From Trichomonas tenax (lineage: Eukaryota; Parabasalia; Trichomonadida; Trichomonadidae): DNA of 45,445 nt. Both the position numbers and the translations under genes were made by a program. Each line of letters begins with the position of its first letter. Within the stretch, counting starts at the first letter, position 1. Where the stretch lies: assembly GCA_023091735.1 (NCBI GenBank), contig JALKBU010000361.1:1-45445 (forward strand), read 5' to 3'. The notes beneath the pieces were generated by a model. The model was not told the origin of the DNA. It was given only the letters and a program-made list of their open reading frames with translations, and did not search any database. Shown in pieces: positions 19,541-29,839 of the stretch.

Positions 19541-19840
19541 GGGTATAATAAAGAGACATGAAAAGTGACGTGTTTACATGGCAGTTCTAAATATGTTTTG
19601 ACATGTAAAGTCTGCCATTATAACAAAGGGTGTTCTATTAAGCTTGATGAACTCCCTAGCAAGCTTGCTACGCACTCTAACATGCTTAATAGACTCTCTA
19701 ATAAGATTTGCCGATGCTATAACAAGCTTAATTGAACTTTATAAATACACATTCTAATTAGCTAACTAATTTTACATGTCAAAACATATTTAGAACTGCC
19801 ATGTAAACACGTCACTTTTTCATGACTCTTTATTATACCC
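19541..19840. mobile_element. 300 bp MITE-like element with 70 bp inverted repeats
   Basis: The left arm (19541-19609) begins GGGTATAATAAAGAGACATG. The right arm (19771-19840) is its reverse complement with about one substitution and one length difference. The 161-base core has AAGCTTG-rich phrases (near 19640, 19660, 19725) and no coding frame. This is the architecture of a non-autonomous DNA transposon. I cannot identify a target-site duplication or the autonomous partner. Both arms carry a TCACTTTT initiator-like sequence and the 15-mer CTGCCATGTAAACAC, which also occurs at 13166-13180. Confidence 0.75.
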
Positions 19841-20339
19841 AACAAAATATAGCATGAGAAACAATACTAAATATATATTTCCGTGTTATCATTTAATGGG
19901 AGATAAAAAAATGAAAATAATGATGGAAACATTTTTTCATTAATTCTCCACTCATATGTAATAGCCCAAGATTGCCCTTACTAGCAGCAATAATAGGGAA
20001 TAAAATATGGAAGATTTAAATGTATATTGTTGGTATTTTTATTTTTGAAAAAACGAGAAAAATGATTTTGATTTGTTGTCTAAATGTAACATTATATTGT
20101 GATTGTATTTGGGAGTCGAAAGATGTTCATAATAATTCAAAAATATGATGAAAAAATCTGTAAAAAGAAAAGGATTAATTCCGAAATATCTCTAAAGTGC
20201 CAAGTCAGGATTTTCTCTCAATTCTAACCTTAATACAGGCAAATAGCCTTAAAACCGTTTGAGGAATAAATTAAGAAAAGAAAACTATTTAATCAGATGC
20301 AAAAATATAAACAAAAACGTAATATAGCACAAACAAAAA
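19841..20339. other. AT-rich spacer
   Basis: No gene or notable repeat seen between the MITE-like element and the homeodomain-like gene. Confidence 0.4.
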
Positions 20340-20918
20340 TTAGAGTTGTTCTGGTTTCATGAAAAATATTTTTCTGATTTTTTGTTGTTTGAGTTTCGCG
20401 TTTTCTGCCTTTGTCATTCTGCATCTTGTGTTGATCATGAAGCGCGTTATCTGTTTAGGAGTGATTCCGAAGCGTGAACTAATGTTCTGTACTGCTGAAG
20501 ATTGCAAATAAGGGCATTTTTTGTTCTCATTGATAAACTGTAACAAGTAACTTTTTGCTTCTATTGGTAAATTTTTACCTCTTTTGGGCTTCGCTTTCAT
20601 TGGTTTTGGAGGATTCTGATAACTCTGTTCCATTCCTAAAGCGAAATCAAGACTTGAACTTTTGCTGACAAAGTCACTCTGTTGTACCATTGTTTCCTGT
20701 GGCAAAGATGTTCTCATAGTACTCTTTGGAGCTACCTCTTCTTCACTCGGTTGTGTGGAAGTCAGGAATAAGTTGCTATCATCATCATTTTCTTCGTCAT
20801 CATGTTTTTCTGGCGAAAGACATATTGCCGAGAAAAAGCTGATGGCGAACTTATCTAAGTCCTCCTCTACGTATGTTTCAATCATCATTGAGTCAAGGGC
20901 TGCATCACCTGTGAACAT
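20340..20918 (-). CDS. TALE-type homeodomain-like transcription factor
   Basis: A 192-residue protein with an acidic, Ser-rich N-terminal half, a basic stretch (KPMKAKPKRGKN, about 105-116) and a homeodomain-like helical region (about 117-170). LPIEAKSYLLQFINENKKCPY resembles helix 1 and the three-residue loop extension (KCPY) of TALE/KN homeodomains. ITPKQITRFMINTRCR is the recognition helix, retaining the DNA-contacting Asn and the Arg two residues later, while the usual Trp-Phe pair is Phe-Met. It would bind DNA as a regulator; targets are unknown. ATG at 20918 has a TCATT initiator-like element about 17 bases upstream. Confidence 0.6.
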   Translation of the reverse strand: MFTGDAALDSMMIETYVEEDLDKFAISFFSAICLSPEKHDDEENDDDSNLFLTSTQPSEEEVAPKSTMRTSLPQETMVQQSDFVSKSSSLDFALGMEQSYQNPPKPMKAKPKRGKNLPIEAKSYLLQFINENKKCPYLQSSAVQNISSRFGITPKQITRFMINTRCRMTKAENAKLKQQKIRKIFFMKPEQL

Positions 20919-20934
20919 TTTAACAATAACAAAG

Positions 20935-20939
20935 AATGA
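20935..20939 (-). promoter_or_regulatory. Initiator-like TCATT before the homeodomain-like gene
   Basis: TCATT on the coding strand, about 17 bases before the ATG at 20918. Confidence 0.4.
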
Positions 20940-21251
20940 ATTAAGAAACTTTAAAGAAAAGTTTCTCGGCTCTCAAAAATTTTTGTATGATTAACAATCG
21001 CTTTTTTTGTTCTATTTATGCTTCCAAAAAGGTTCTTTACGTTTTGAATGCGATTAAAAATTAGATTTTGAGCTTTTCAATTTGTTTATTCTGAGAATCG
21101 TAATATTATATCAAGAAAAGCGACGAATGAAATTTTGTAGTGTCAGGAAATTTCAGAGGAGTTTTCAATGTTTTTGACATTTTGATTCAAATTCAAAATA
21201 TTTATAAAACTTAGTAAAAAAGAAAGTAAATATACAAACAGACATATAATT

Positions 21252-21929
21252 TTAGATGATATTGAACTTGATGTTAAATTTATGAAAAATAGGTTGACTT
21301 CTGCATCCTTGGAGGTGATTACCAAAAGCTTGCTTTTTGAAGCTGTCTACTTCGCGAATGAACTTGTTATTGTACTCTCTGAGCTCTCCATTCATTATAT
21401 TCTCATCTGTCCTCATTGCTTTGTAAGTTCCACCACAGATTGATGGCATCTGTTCGAATATGTTTTTGTAGCCGCCTCTGATGATAAATACCTTTGGGAA
21501 ATAAAGGTTTGGATAATTTGCGGCGTTTGTAATTCTATCCATCTCTCTGAACATCATCGCGTACGATGGACCTCTGCATGCTGAGAACTCGCAGTGGAAG
21601 CAGACGTAGTAATCGGACATTGTTTGGCCACGAGATTCCATTCTCTTTTGGAGTTCTTCATGTTTGTCGAAGAAACTTCTGAGCTGGCTGATGGAATTCA
21701 TGTTTGTGGCACCATTTACATGGCCTGCAGCGTACTCATATGGGAACCTGCAGTCAAACACTTTAACATTGACTCCGTCGTCCATTAAAGCCTTAAGCTT
21801 TGTAATTTCGATATATGGGATTCCTGAATAGCTTTCATCGACTCTTGGAACGAACTCTGTGACGTCATCATCATCAAATACAGGAATTGGGATCATTTCT
21901 TCAATGCTGGCCTCGCACAGCATGGTCAT
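21252..21929 (-). CDS. CDC25-type dual-specificity phosphatase
   Basis: A 225-residue protein that is almost entirely a CDC25/rhodanese-fold phosphatase domain; CDC25 activates cyclin-dependent kinases by removing inhibitory phosphates. VKVFDCRFPYEYAAGHVNGA (about 55-74) is the hallmark CDC25 strand-loop, and the active-site loop is FHCEFSACRG, with catalytic Cys113 and Arg119 in the Cys-X5-Arg motif. FPKVFIIRGGYKNIFEQMP (about 140-160) is also CDC25-like. The loop has a second Cys (Cys118) where CDC25 proteins usually have Glu. There is no long regulatory N-terminus, so control must differ from animal CDC25. ATG at 21929 has a TCATT initiator-like element about 15 bases upstream. It lies upstream of, and in the same direction as, the homeodomain-like gene. 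Confidence 0.85.
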   Translation of the reverse strand: MTMLCEASIEEMIPIPVFDDDDVTEFVPRVDESYSGIPYIEITKLKALMDDGVNVKVFDCRFPYEYAAGHVNGATNMNSISQLRSFFDKHEELQKRMESRGQTMSDYYVCFHCEFSACRGPSYAMMFREMDRITNAANYPNLYFPKVFIIRGGYKNIFEQMPSICGGTYKAMRTDENIMNGELREYNNKFIREVDSFKKQAFGNHLQGCRSQPIFHKFNIKFNII

Positions 21930-21943
21930 AATAAATTATTAAA

Positions 21944-21948
21944 AATGA
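21944..21948 (-). promoter_or_regulatory. Initiator-like TCATT before the CDC25-like gene
   Basis: TCATT on the coding strand, about 15 bases before the ATG at 21929. Confidence 0.4.
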
Positions 21949-23902
21949 ATTTAAATTTAAATTAATTGCATCAAAAATTGAATGAAATTTTGCAGTTGAC
22001 TCAGAAAACATTATAAATCTCTGCTATGACATCCGTAACACATCTGACTCTTTTCTATATGTTACAGAAATCGGTTGTTGTCAAAACAAATTTCACTTCA
22101 TCTTAAAAAATTGTTGAATTACATCGATATGTATTGGAAAACATCAGTTGATTTTAGCTAAAAATGTGGAGATTTTCCTTGTCATGCTGTACGATTTGCC
22201 TTCAAATAAACGTATGGCAACTATTCGATAAGAGAATAGATAATAATGGGCTGAAAGTTATAGTATCAGATGTCATTGTGGAGCAACATCGGAAATGATA
22301 AAGTAATTACGAAAATAAGGAGTTTTGTGGAATTCTTTATTTAATTTTTGACAATAATCAAGCATAACCATTATGATAATGTCCAAGTGGATATGTTTAT
22401 ACTATATTTTAATTTTTTTCGTTGATTTGTCCGAAATTATTTCCTTAGCAAATAAAAATAAGGTATCAATTGGAAAACAAGCGTATTTCAGAGTGGAATT
22501 CAAGAGTTAAGCAATATCACAACGATTCCCTACAGTAATACATCAAAAATAACCACGGTAAAAAGACATAAAAATAACGTAAAAATAGCTAAATGCAGCC
22601 TTTTTGTGATGTATCTATAATGAATTTTTAACAAAAAAAAGTGATTTGCACAATAAAATGGAAAATTGTGGATTGAAATTGAACAATAATTTGATGGATC
22701 ACCGTAATTACTGCAGCGCAACTCCTAATGGACTCTAAATAATATTGTTGGTGGTCGAAAAATACACCATTCAAGATCCGAATCGAATGGGATTAATAAT
22801 TATACATTAATATTAGCCTGACATCACCAAAATAATGAAATGATGGCATAGATGAGGGACTAGAAACAGAATATCACATCCGTAAATCCATAACCGCATA
22901 ATATACACTAAAATATCAGTATATATTGAATAAAATTAAGCATAAAGTATATATTTAAAGTCTATATTAATAGTGCATCATGAATATACTCTTATTTTTG
23001 CAAATTCAAGCATCAAAAATGTGAATTCTTTACAAAATATCCCATTCATTATGCACAACATAGCGATATTTTGATATCACATGAAGGGTCTCCTTGAGGG
23101 GTATAAATTTTCTTATCCTTTTCGACATCATTTTTTACCGAAATTCTCTCAAAATATTCTATGAGATCGTCCAAAAAATATAATTTTCCAATTTGATATT
23201 TGCAAAATAGAGAGATCTAGATTTACAATGATATCTGATTTTTTGCACATGGAATATACAGGATGAATCATGAATATCTCTCGCTTAAAAATTGATTAAC
23301 AATCTTTCGCTTGTTAAAAATGATGACGATAGAGGAAGTTTGGCCATAGTCGACCCTTAATGAATTGCTCAGCAACGTCGATATTTAACATGGAAACAAC
23401 GCAAATTATTTCTTAAATCAAATTCAAAATGTTAATCTTCAAGGAATAAAAAGTTTTCCAATAGTAACTTTTCTTAACCTTTGTCAAATTTATTCTAAAT
23501 ACTGGTGAATTCAATTCATAAAAATTTTAGATATTTTTCAAAGGGCATTGAACTACATTTAGTTATCTTCTAATATGCGACATTATATAAACGACATATA
23601 ACGATATTGATATAATAAAACCGTTTTTTTTTTCTTATTGAAATTGATCCTTAGGAACTGCATAACAATAACAGAACAACAAGATTTTTCAATGTTTTTC
23701 AATAATATTTAAATAATTCTTTCAAGGAAATACTACAAACATCAAAATTAAACCAAATGTGTTTTCTATCTTTACTGAAATTTAATTTGTGCTTTGACAG
23801 CATTCAATATTTGGAATATTATTCAGAATTTACCTTTAAAAGAACAAAAAGTATCAAAAAACGAAAAAATGAGTGTAATTGAAAATTTTAATAGAAAAAT
23901 CA
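21949..23902. other. Long AT-rich spacer with scattered short hairpins
   Basis: No gene supported. Inverted repeats include 22035-22065 (GTAACACAT/ATATGTTAC), 22222-22240 (CTATTC/GAATAG), about 22351-22385 (GACAATAATCA/TGATAATGTC) and about 22534-22615 (TACATCA/TGATGTA). A short ATG frame at 23869 (13 codons) precedes the HEAT-like gene and stops just inside its first codons. Confidence 0.45.
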
Positions 23903-26203
23903 ATGCCTGAGTTTCCAAATGACCCTGACATGATTGATGTGGAAGAATTCATTAGATCCCATCCATACATTGAAGCCTATGAAGCCCTCTACCAGTATTT
24001 GATCCGAAATTTGAAATCTATCCATTTAACGAAGAATCAAATTAGTAATATAATCATGAAGTTGGGGATTTTATTGAACAATCTTATCTCTCCAATTCAG
24101 ATACATCTAAGTCCGGAGCAAATCAATGAAATAATTGATAGCATGATAAATTTATTCAATAATTACGACGAAAGGATTAGAGTTAGCGCAAGCGGATTAA
24201 TGATTTGGATAATTGATGCCTTCCAGAGTTTCATCCGTAATTTCGAAACAATTCCAAAATTAATATCTTTGTTAGATCCTTCGAGTTTTGGCAACGCAAA
24301 GTTGCCTGTCCTCAACTGCCTAAGCCATATAACATATTCTAACTTCGGTAGCGATCTATTCCAAGAAGTTTCGAAGAACTCCCTCCTTTTATTGGAACTC
24401 AACCTTCCCGAAGTTACATCGGGTGTTTACAACTTTTTCTCATCATATCCAAACGAAATCGAAGAAGTTTTTGATTCCATAGGTTACTCATTGCCAGATC
24501 TATTAGCACACGCAGCTGTAAACATTTCTGTCCCCGGTGTAAAGAACAGCAGTTACAAAATTTTATCCATGGGATCTCAAATATGCCCAGAAATCTTATG
24601 TGGAATTCTGCCAGAGCTGTCAAAGGTCTTATATCACGACATGCTGAATTTTGAATCCAGCGAAACCAGCATCTACATACACCAACTCGTCCGCTTCATT
24701 GCTGAGCACATTACCGAAATAGAACTCAATACCAATATCTTGGAAAACTTGATTTATTCCACCCGAGAGATTTTCTACAGGAAAAACGAAGAAGAGACGA
24801 GAAAGGTAATCGAAACATTTCGGGCGATAATTCATGCAATAGATGTTCCAAACTCTTACAACACACTTCTGGACATTTGTGTTTTCTGTTTGGCTCAAGA
24901 AACAGTCGAAATTGCAGAAGTAGGTCTGAAAATTTTGCGAATTATCGTTTCGTCGGATTGCATACAAAAATTTTCAATGCCAACAATTCGTAATTTTTTA
25001 AGCACTTTGGAGTCATTCATCAGCATAAACAATCCCATTTTAGTTCTCCAGGTCGTCATGGTCCTGTCTGAGCTCTCCCTTTTGCCTGAACAGAGCGCCA
25101 GCGACTACAACTTCGTATTCAATCACATCAGAAATTTGTTTTTGGATTCAAAAATTCTTTACGAAGGAGCGAAGTTGGTAGCGAAGATTGCAGCGATGAG
25201 AGGATTTGAGCTCCTAGAGGAGGTTAAGGCATTCATTTGCGATGTTGTATGCATGGAAAACTCAGTTAGTGAAGAGGAATTCTCCGAATTTTTACATCTC
25301 ATCTCAAATTTAAGGAATACGAAACTTTCTGATTCCATCTTCCAAACGCTTTACTACGCCTTCTACGGGTGCGAGCTCACTCATGCCCGAATTCAGCAGA
25401 GTTTGGAAATTATAATTCCTAAAACAAGCAACGAGTGCAATGAGGAAGCTCTCAACCTCATATATGACTGCATGTGCCTGATGAAGTTGCACGATAAGTT
25501 TTTCCTTCTGCCATTAGTAACGATTTTATTGAATCGCAGATATCCTGCAATTGAGACTAACAAGAAGGAATTCATCGACTTTACGATCAACAGCATTGTC
25601 CAGCACTTCGACCTTGACGTTAGAAACCATTCCTTACCCATAATTCCCGATCTCATCAAAATTGGTCGTACAGAAGAGAGCTACAACAGCGCGCTCACGT
25701 GCCTCTTCAACTACATTGCGGAGATACCCGAGGGGTACATCAAAATCAAGGCATTACGTTGCATCGCCGACATTTTGTCTGAAATCGATATGCCTTGCAT
25801 ACAGTTCGCAGTGAGTTCAGTGGAGTACATGATGTGCATCGTCAGAAATCTGAAGGGTTATTCTCTCCTCTATCACGACAATTTTGTGGATCTCCTCACA
25901 GAGTTAGCTAGGATCGCTTATTTCCTCCTCAAGATTAGAAGTAATGTCCCTCCAACATGGGCTGTCGAGTTCTATCTCACTATCGCCAACTTGTTGCCAG
26001 TTATGATCAGATACACAAAAAAACTTAGCAAGGAATTCATTCTCCACTTCGGTGGCGCAATGAAGTGCCTTGAAGTTAAGGAAATGGATACCTTTGGAGA
26101 TATTTTTCCAGATCTCGTTGTAGATGGTATTAACTTCATGGTTTGGGTTAGAACAGAGTTCGATAACCTCTCGAGTCAGAACAATCCCTACGAGCTCAAT
26201 TAA
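23903..26203 (+). CDS. HEAT/ARM-repeat-like alpha-solenoid protein, unknown function
   Basis: A 766-residue, almost wholly helical protein with repeating amphipathic helix pairs, for example EIIDSMINLFNNYDERIRVS, FGNAKLPVLNCLSHITYS and ICVFCLAQETVEIAEVGLKI. This resembles importin-beta/exportin or condensin-type solenoids, but no diagnostic motif allows a choice; nuclear transport is possible and unproven. The frame extends upstream only to a TTG, so ATG 23903 (MPEFPNDPD) is the likely start. An ATG at 23869 in another frame reads only 13 codons. Codon composition fits the other housekeeping genes here. Confidence 0.6.
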   Translation: MPEFPNDPDMIDVEEFIRSHPYIEAYEALYQYLIRNLKSIHLTKNQISNIIMKLGILLNNLISPIQIHLSPEQINEIIDSMINLFNNYDERIRVSASGLMIWIIDAFQSFIRNFETIPKLISLLDPSSFGNAKLPVLNCLSHITYSNFGSDLFQEVSKNSLLLLELNLPEVTSGVYNFFSSYPNEIEEVFDSIGYSLPDLLAHAAVNISVPGVKNSSYKILSMGSQICPEILCGILPELSKVLYHDMLNFESSETSIYIHQLVRFIAEHITEIELNTNILENLIYSTREIFYRKNEEETRKVIETFRAIIHAIDVPNSYNTLLDICVFCLAQETVEIAEVGLKILRIIVSSDCIQKFSMPTIRNFLSTLESFISINNPILVLQVVMVLSELSLLPEQSASDYNFVFNHIRNLFLDSKILYEGAKLVAKIAAMRGFELLEEVKAFICDVVCMENSVSEEEFSEFLHLISNLRNTKLSDSIFQTLYYAFYGCELTHARIQQSLEIIIPKTSNECNEEALNLIYDCMCLMKLHDKFFLLPLVTILLNRRYPAIETNKKEFIDFTINSIVQHFDLDVRNHSLPIIPDLIKIGRTEESYNSALTCLFNYIAEIPEGYIKIKALRCIADILSEIDMPCIQFAVSSVEYMMCIVRNLKGYSLLYHDNFVDLLTELARIAYFLLKIRSNVPPTWAVEFYLTIANLLPVMIRYTKKLSKEFILHFGGAMKCLEVKEMDTFGDIFPDLVVDGINFMVWVRTEFDNLSSQNNPYELN

Positions 26204-27528
26204 TCTTATTTTGAATTATCAGAAGAAACCTATTCGATGTTTTATTTCTAGTTCTTATGCATTTATTAAACCTCGTATTTTATTCTTTTAAATTATCATA
26301 TTTTTTATAGTGCGAACAAAATCTTGCCAGTGAAGTCTCAAAAAATTGAGTGCTATTGAATGTTTATTGTGTGTAAACTATTGAAAAAGCTCAGAATTGA
26401 TTTTAATTGGGGATAGCCATTCAATTATTTCAATGAAATAATCGTTTAGTATTGAAATGTAAAAGATTTTGTACAACATTACGTATTTTTATCGATAAAA
26501 ATGCATAAATCACTCATTTTTAACTTAAAATATTTTCGATTGAATTTTTTTCAAACTGATGAAACAAAATTGAGAAAATTTGTCAACACGAAAACGGAAA
26601 TAAACAACCAAGATGTGATGTTGATCCAGATTTCATCGAATGAATGAATTTCGAACTTGATCTATCCAAACGCTTCCCCATGTTCGATTGAATATAGGTT
26701 AGTTGCTTTATTACCAAAAGATTTAAGATTTCCCAATATTGAATTGATGAATTTAATAATTTTTGATATTTCATGTTCTTCCCAATGGTAGCATTGTGGA
26801 TCACTATGAAAACAAATTTTAATTTTTCCAAGTTTACTTATGGGCAGACTTTCAAAAAAAATACTGGACTGGGACAAAATAGAACAACGTGCTTTTCTGA
26901 CATGTAACTTATTTTGACATGTAAAGTCATGATGTCAAAATAAAGGAAAGTGACGTGTTTGAGGGAAAAATGGAAAAGTGTCAATAGGTTGAAATGGATT
27001 GAACTCAATGTTGGAAGCCAAAGAAGACTTCATTATGAGAAGTTGTGGCCTTATAGTGAAGGATGTTATTTGTGCTATCAGCATCCTGACGATAGCACAT
27101 CATCCATTTCTCTTTGTTCATTACAAGTTTTTGTTGCACTCCAAACCTAAGAAAACCAAGAAACTCGGTCGAAATTATTCTTTCTTGGATGGTAAATATG
27201 AATTAGAAACGAATAATTTGAAGATAAAAATAAAAATTTATTTAAAAATGAATTTTACAAAGAATATAAAGATCAAATTGAGAATCTAAATAATATAAAT
27301 CAATATATAAAATGAAAGTAACATGAAAACATTATTTAATTCATGATTCAAGAACAATTAATTATGAATTTAATGATATATTAATAATTATGAGAATAAG
27401 TAATAATATGAAAATAATCGTGTAATGAAAAAGGTATCTGTGAAAAATAAAAAATAGAAAAAAATAATAATTTTTTAATATCAAAAGTGAAAATGTAATG
27501 TGTATTAAAAATTGAATCAATAAGTGGG
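26204..27528. other. Spacer with palindromes and MITE-like fragments
   Basis: Perfect AT-rich palindromes lie at 26424-26442 (ATTATTTCA centre TGAAATAAT) and 26485-26502 (ATTTTTATCGATAAAAAT). At 26866-26960 phrases shared with other repeats occur: TTTTGACATGTAAAGTC (26912-26928) and AAAGTGACGTGTTT (26947-26960), both present in the arms of the 19541-19840 element. Short frames at 26950-27289 lack convincing starts. Confidence 0.5.
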
Positions 27529-27696
27529 TTCTTGTTAGGGCCTGGCTTGGCCACTCGAGGGCTTTGGAAGTCTCAGGCCGACCTCGTCATGCATCGAATC
27601 TGATGCTGAAGGTAGAGGCGGCTTCTGTAGGCTGAGTCCTTCTTGTTATGACCTGGCTTGGCCACTCGAGGGCTTTGGAAGTCTCAGACCGACCTC
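27529..27696. repeat. GC-rich direct repeat, two copies 111 bp apart
   Basis: A 57-base GC-rich segment (27529-27585) containing CCTGGCTTGGCCACTCGAGG recurs at 27640-27696 with few differences. The intervening 54 bases are also GC-rich. The whole island contrasts sharply with its AT-rich surroundings. Copy one can form a GGCCTG/CAGGCC stem (27539-27579), and this pairing is lost in copy two. I cannot match it to tRNA, 5S rRNA or any snRNA I know. Confidence 0.65.
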
Positions 27697-28999
27697 ACCC
27701 AATGACATTCTCGCAACAATTTAAGCATGCATAAATATCATTGTTTTCTTACCAATTACTAATTAGGTATATGCTCGTTGATGATAGAGTTGTGGCTCGT
27801 CAGCAACACTAACCTGTATGTATTGGTTAGACTACAAAAATATTTATGACACTTTTTATAAAGGTGACAATTTGCCCGTGCAAAAGTGACAATTTATTTT
27901 TAAAAGTGACTTTAAGGTTCATTTGTCACTTTTTGATGTTCACTTTTGTCATAGACTCAAAAAAATACCATATTGATGAATCTAAGAATATGCTATTTAT
28001 GATAAATAAATGATCTGCACACGCTGCAATTTAGCGTTTCATGTTAAGCGATCTCTAATCACTCTTCTGAATATCAGATATTTCATATTTTTCATAAAGT
28101 ATTATAATAAACCATCAAAAACTGTGTACATGTATTAAAGAACTTTTAGGTAGTACGCAGACTTCTTAAATACACACAATTTCCCGCATTGATTATAATC
28201 AATTATTATTCTATCATCGGAAGAATATGCTTTAGTACAAAATTTGATGCAAAGGCAGCAACAATATATAACTTGATTCCAAAGTATATATCAGTACTAT
28301 AGTATATGAGTATAACAGCTGATATGCTGTTTATGAGCTTTTTGATGTGATGCAATCCAAATAACAGATCTGTATTCCGTCACTTTTTAGTTATTAATTT
28401 AGAGTGTATCTCAACAATGCAGCGATATACTTCTGACGAATTCTAGAATTCGATTATATGCGCTATGTGATATTCATGTATCTATCCAATAGTTTGATAT
28501 CACTCTTCAAATCTTGAAATGTTACAATAAATCTTTGAAAATTACATATTTATTCTGTATATGGAATTAAACACATTACACACATATTCAACACATTCAA
28601 TAGTATCTGATGATACTGATTGAGTATAAGAATAAAGATATGAAGCATTATGCTTAGAACAGATAATCTTGAAAAATTGTATTTGGATAAATTTAAGTCA
28701 GTGCTCATATAACACACAACAAGTTAAAGCTGTTTTCCTAATATTGTAAAATCAAGTCGGAATCTCATATTTTGATATCCAATAAGTTTATAAAATTCAC
28801 TCAAAACTCAATAGTTTCATTGGAAGTAACTATGTATGATAATGGCTGTTTAGATTCCTATAAACTTCCTCCTCATATTGTAAGCAATGAAATAATGTGT
28901 TCTAGCTGTGTTTAATTAAAGAATATTATATCTATGTGAATGGAGACGATATTTAAGCAGGCTTTGTTCATTTTTGGGATTTGTTTTCCCTCAGATTGA
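27697..28999. other. AT-rich spacer with clustered TCACTTTT motifs and palindromes
   Basis: 27850-27955 packs several copies of AAAAGTGAC or its complement GTCACTTTT on both strands, with no gene adjacent. Further on are palindromes at 28312-28334 (ATAACAGC/GCTGTTTAT), 28437-28452 (CGAATTCTAGAATTCG, perfect) and 28598-28622 (around GTATC-TGAT-GATAC). No gene is supported. Confidence 0.45.
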
Positions 29000-29839
29000 A
29001 TGGATGATTTTCCAGTTAACATTTCACTGGAAACTGGAGTTCCGTGTGATGGAAAAACTGGAAATGTATATTTTACTACAACAAAACCATTGCATTTCAA
29101 TATAAAACAAAAATCACCAAAAAAATTATCACGATATATCCAAAAAATACTATCATGCTCAGATTCTACTGATGAAACTGTAATATATTTTGCGAAAAAT
29201 GATGAACAATATTGCGTAATTACAAAATATCATAAACGAATTTTGCAATGGAGCGAATTTGTTAAGATTAGAACGAACTGCATCATTCTAAAGTGCGTAA
29301 AAGATACTTTAATTGCAGCTTTCGATGATAATACAATCGCATTCGTCGATAATGAAACAGGAATTCCTTTTGCGCCACTGATTTATGTTGAAGACGGAAT
29401 TCTTAAAGTAGAGTGTTTAAATGACGATGTATTTGTTGTTGTATCAAATAGACATGAAATCTTCGCTTGGAAAAATATATTTCGAAAGAATCAGAAATTA
29501 TTGTTCAATCAACGAATTAACTTCAAAATATCGGATAGCTTAACGATTAAATGCACACACTGCCTCGAGAATGATAATATCACATTTGTTTTGAATGATT
29601 TAGAATCAAATTGCAGTTGTTTCTTTAGTTATGAGTGCAACGCATGGATACAATGCTTTTCTAGATTACCAAAGTTCTTATGTGGAGAAATGAACCCTCA
29701 AACACTTTATGAAATTGAAAATAGAATGTTTAATAGAATTATAGACTCAAATCCTAAGTTTCTCTATGACCTGCTCACTATTATTGATGTTTACTCTAGA
29801 AAGAAAGATAACTCAGCGATCATGAAAAAAAGTGCTTGA
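29000..29839 (+). CDS. HIRA-like protein, N-terminal part of a split gene
   Basis: ATG at 29000 opens 279 codons. Beta-propeller-like strands (TLIAAFDDNTIAFVDNETG, DDVFVVVSNRHEIFAWKNIF, LESNCSCFFSYECNAWIQCF) followed by PQTLYEIENRMFNRIIDSNP resemble the Hir domain of the histone H3.3 chaperone HIRA, where a propeller-like region ending at a conserved Trp is followed by an 'LE..' helix. The frame ends at TGA just after a run of seven A (29825-29831), while the next frame continues the helical region. The N-terminal WD40 half of canonical HIRA is absent. The family call is from pattern resemblance only. Confidence 0.4.
   Translation: MDDFPVNISLETGVPCDGKTGNVYFTTTKPLHFNIKQKSPKKLSRYIQKILSCSDSTDETVIYFAKNDEQYCVITKYHKRILQWSEFVKIRTNCIILKCVKDTLIAAFDDNTIAFVDNETGIPFAPLIYVEDGILKVECLNDDVFVVVSNRHEIFAWKNIFRKNQKLLFNQRINFKISDSLTIKCTHCLENDNITFVLNDLESNCSCFFSYECNAWIQCFSRLPKFLCGEMNPQTLYEIENRMFNRIIDSNPKFLYDLLTIIDVYSRKKDNSAIMKKSA

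Noticed and set aside
26950..27289. Two overlapping ORFs after the MITE-like fragments
   Set aside because: Neither frame begins with a credible ATG (GTG and TTG starts) and no family is recognised; possible decayed fragment only.
27529..27696. tRNA, 5S rRNA or snRNA in the GC-rich island
   Set aside because: No T-arm GGTTCRANNCC box, no cloverleaf spacing and no match to the 5S internal control region that I can see.
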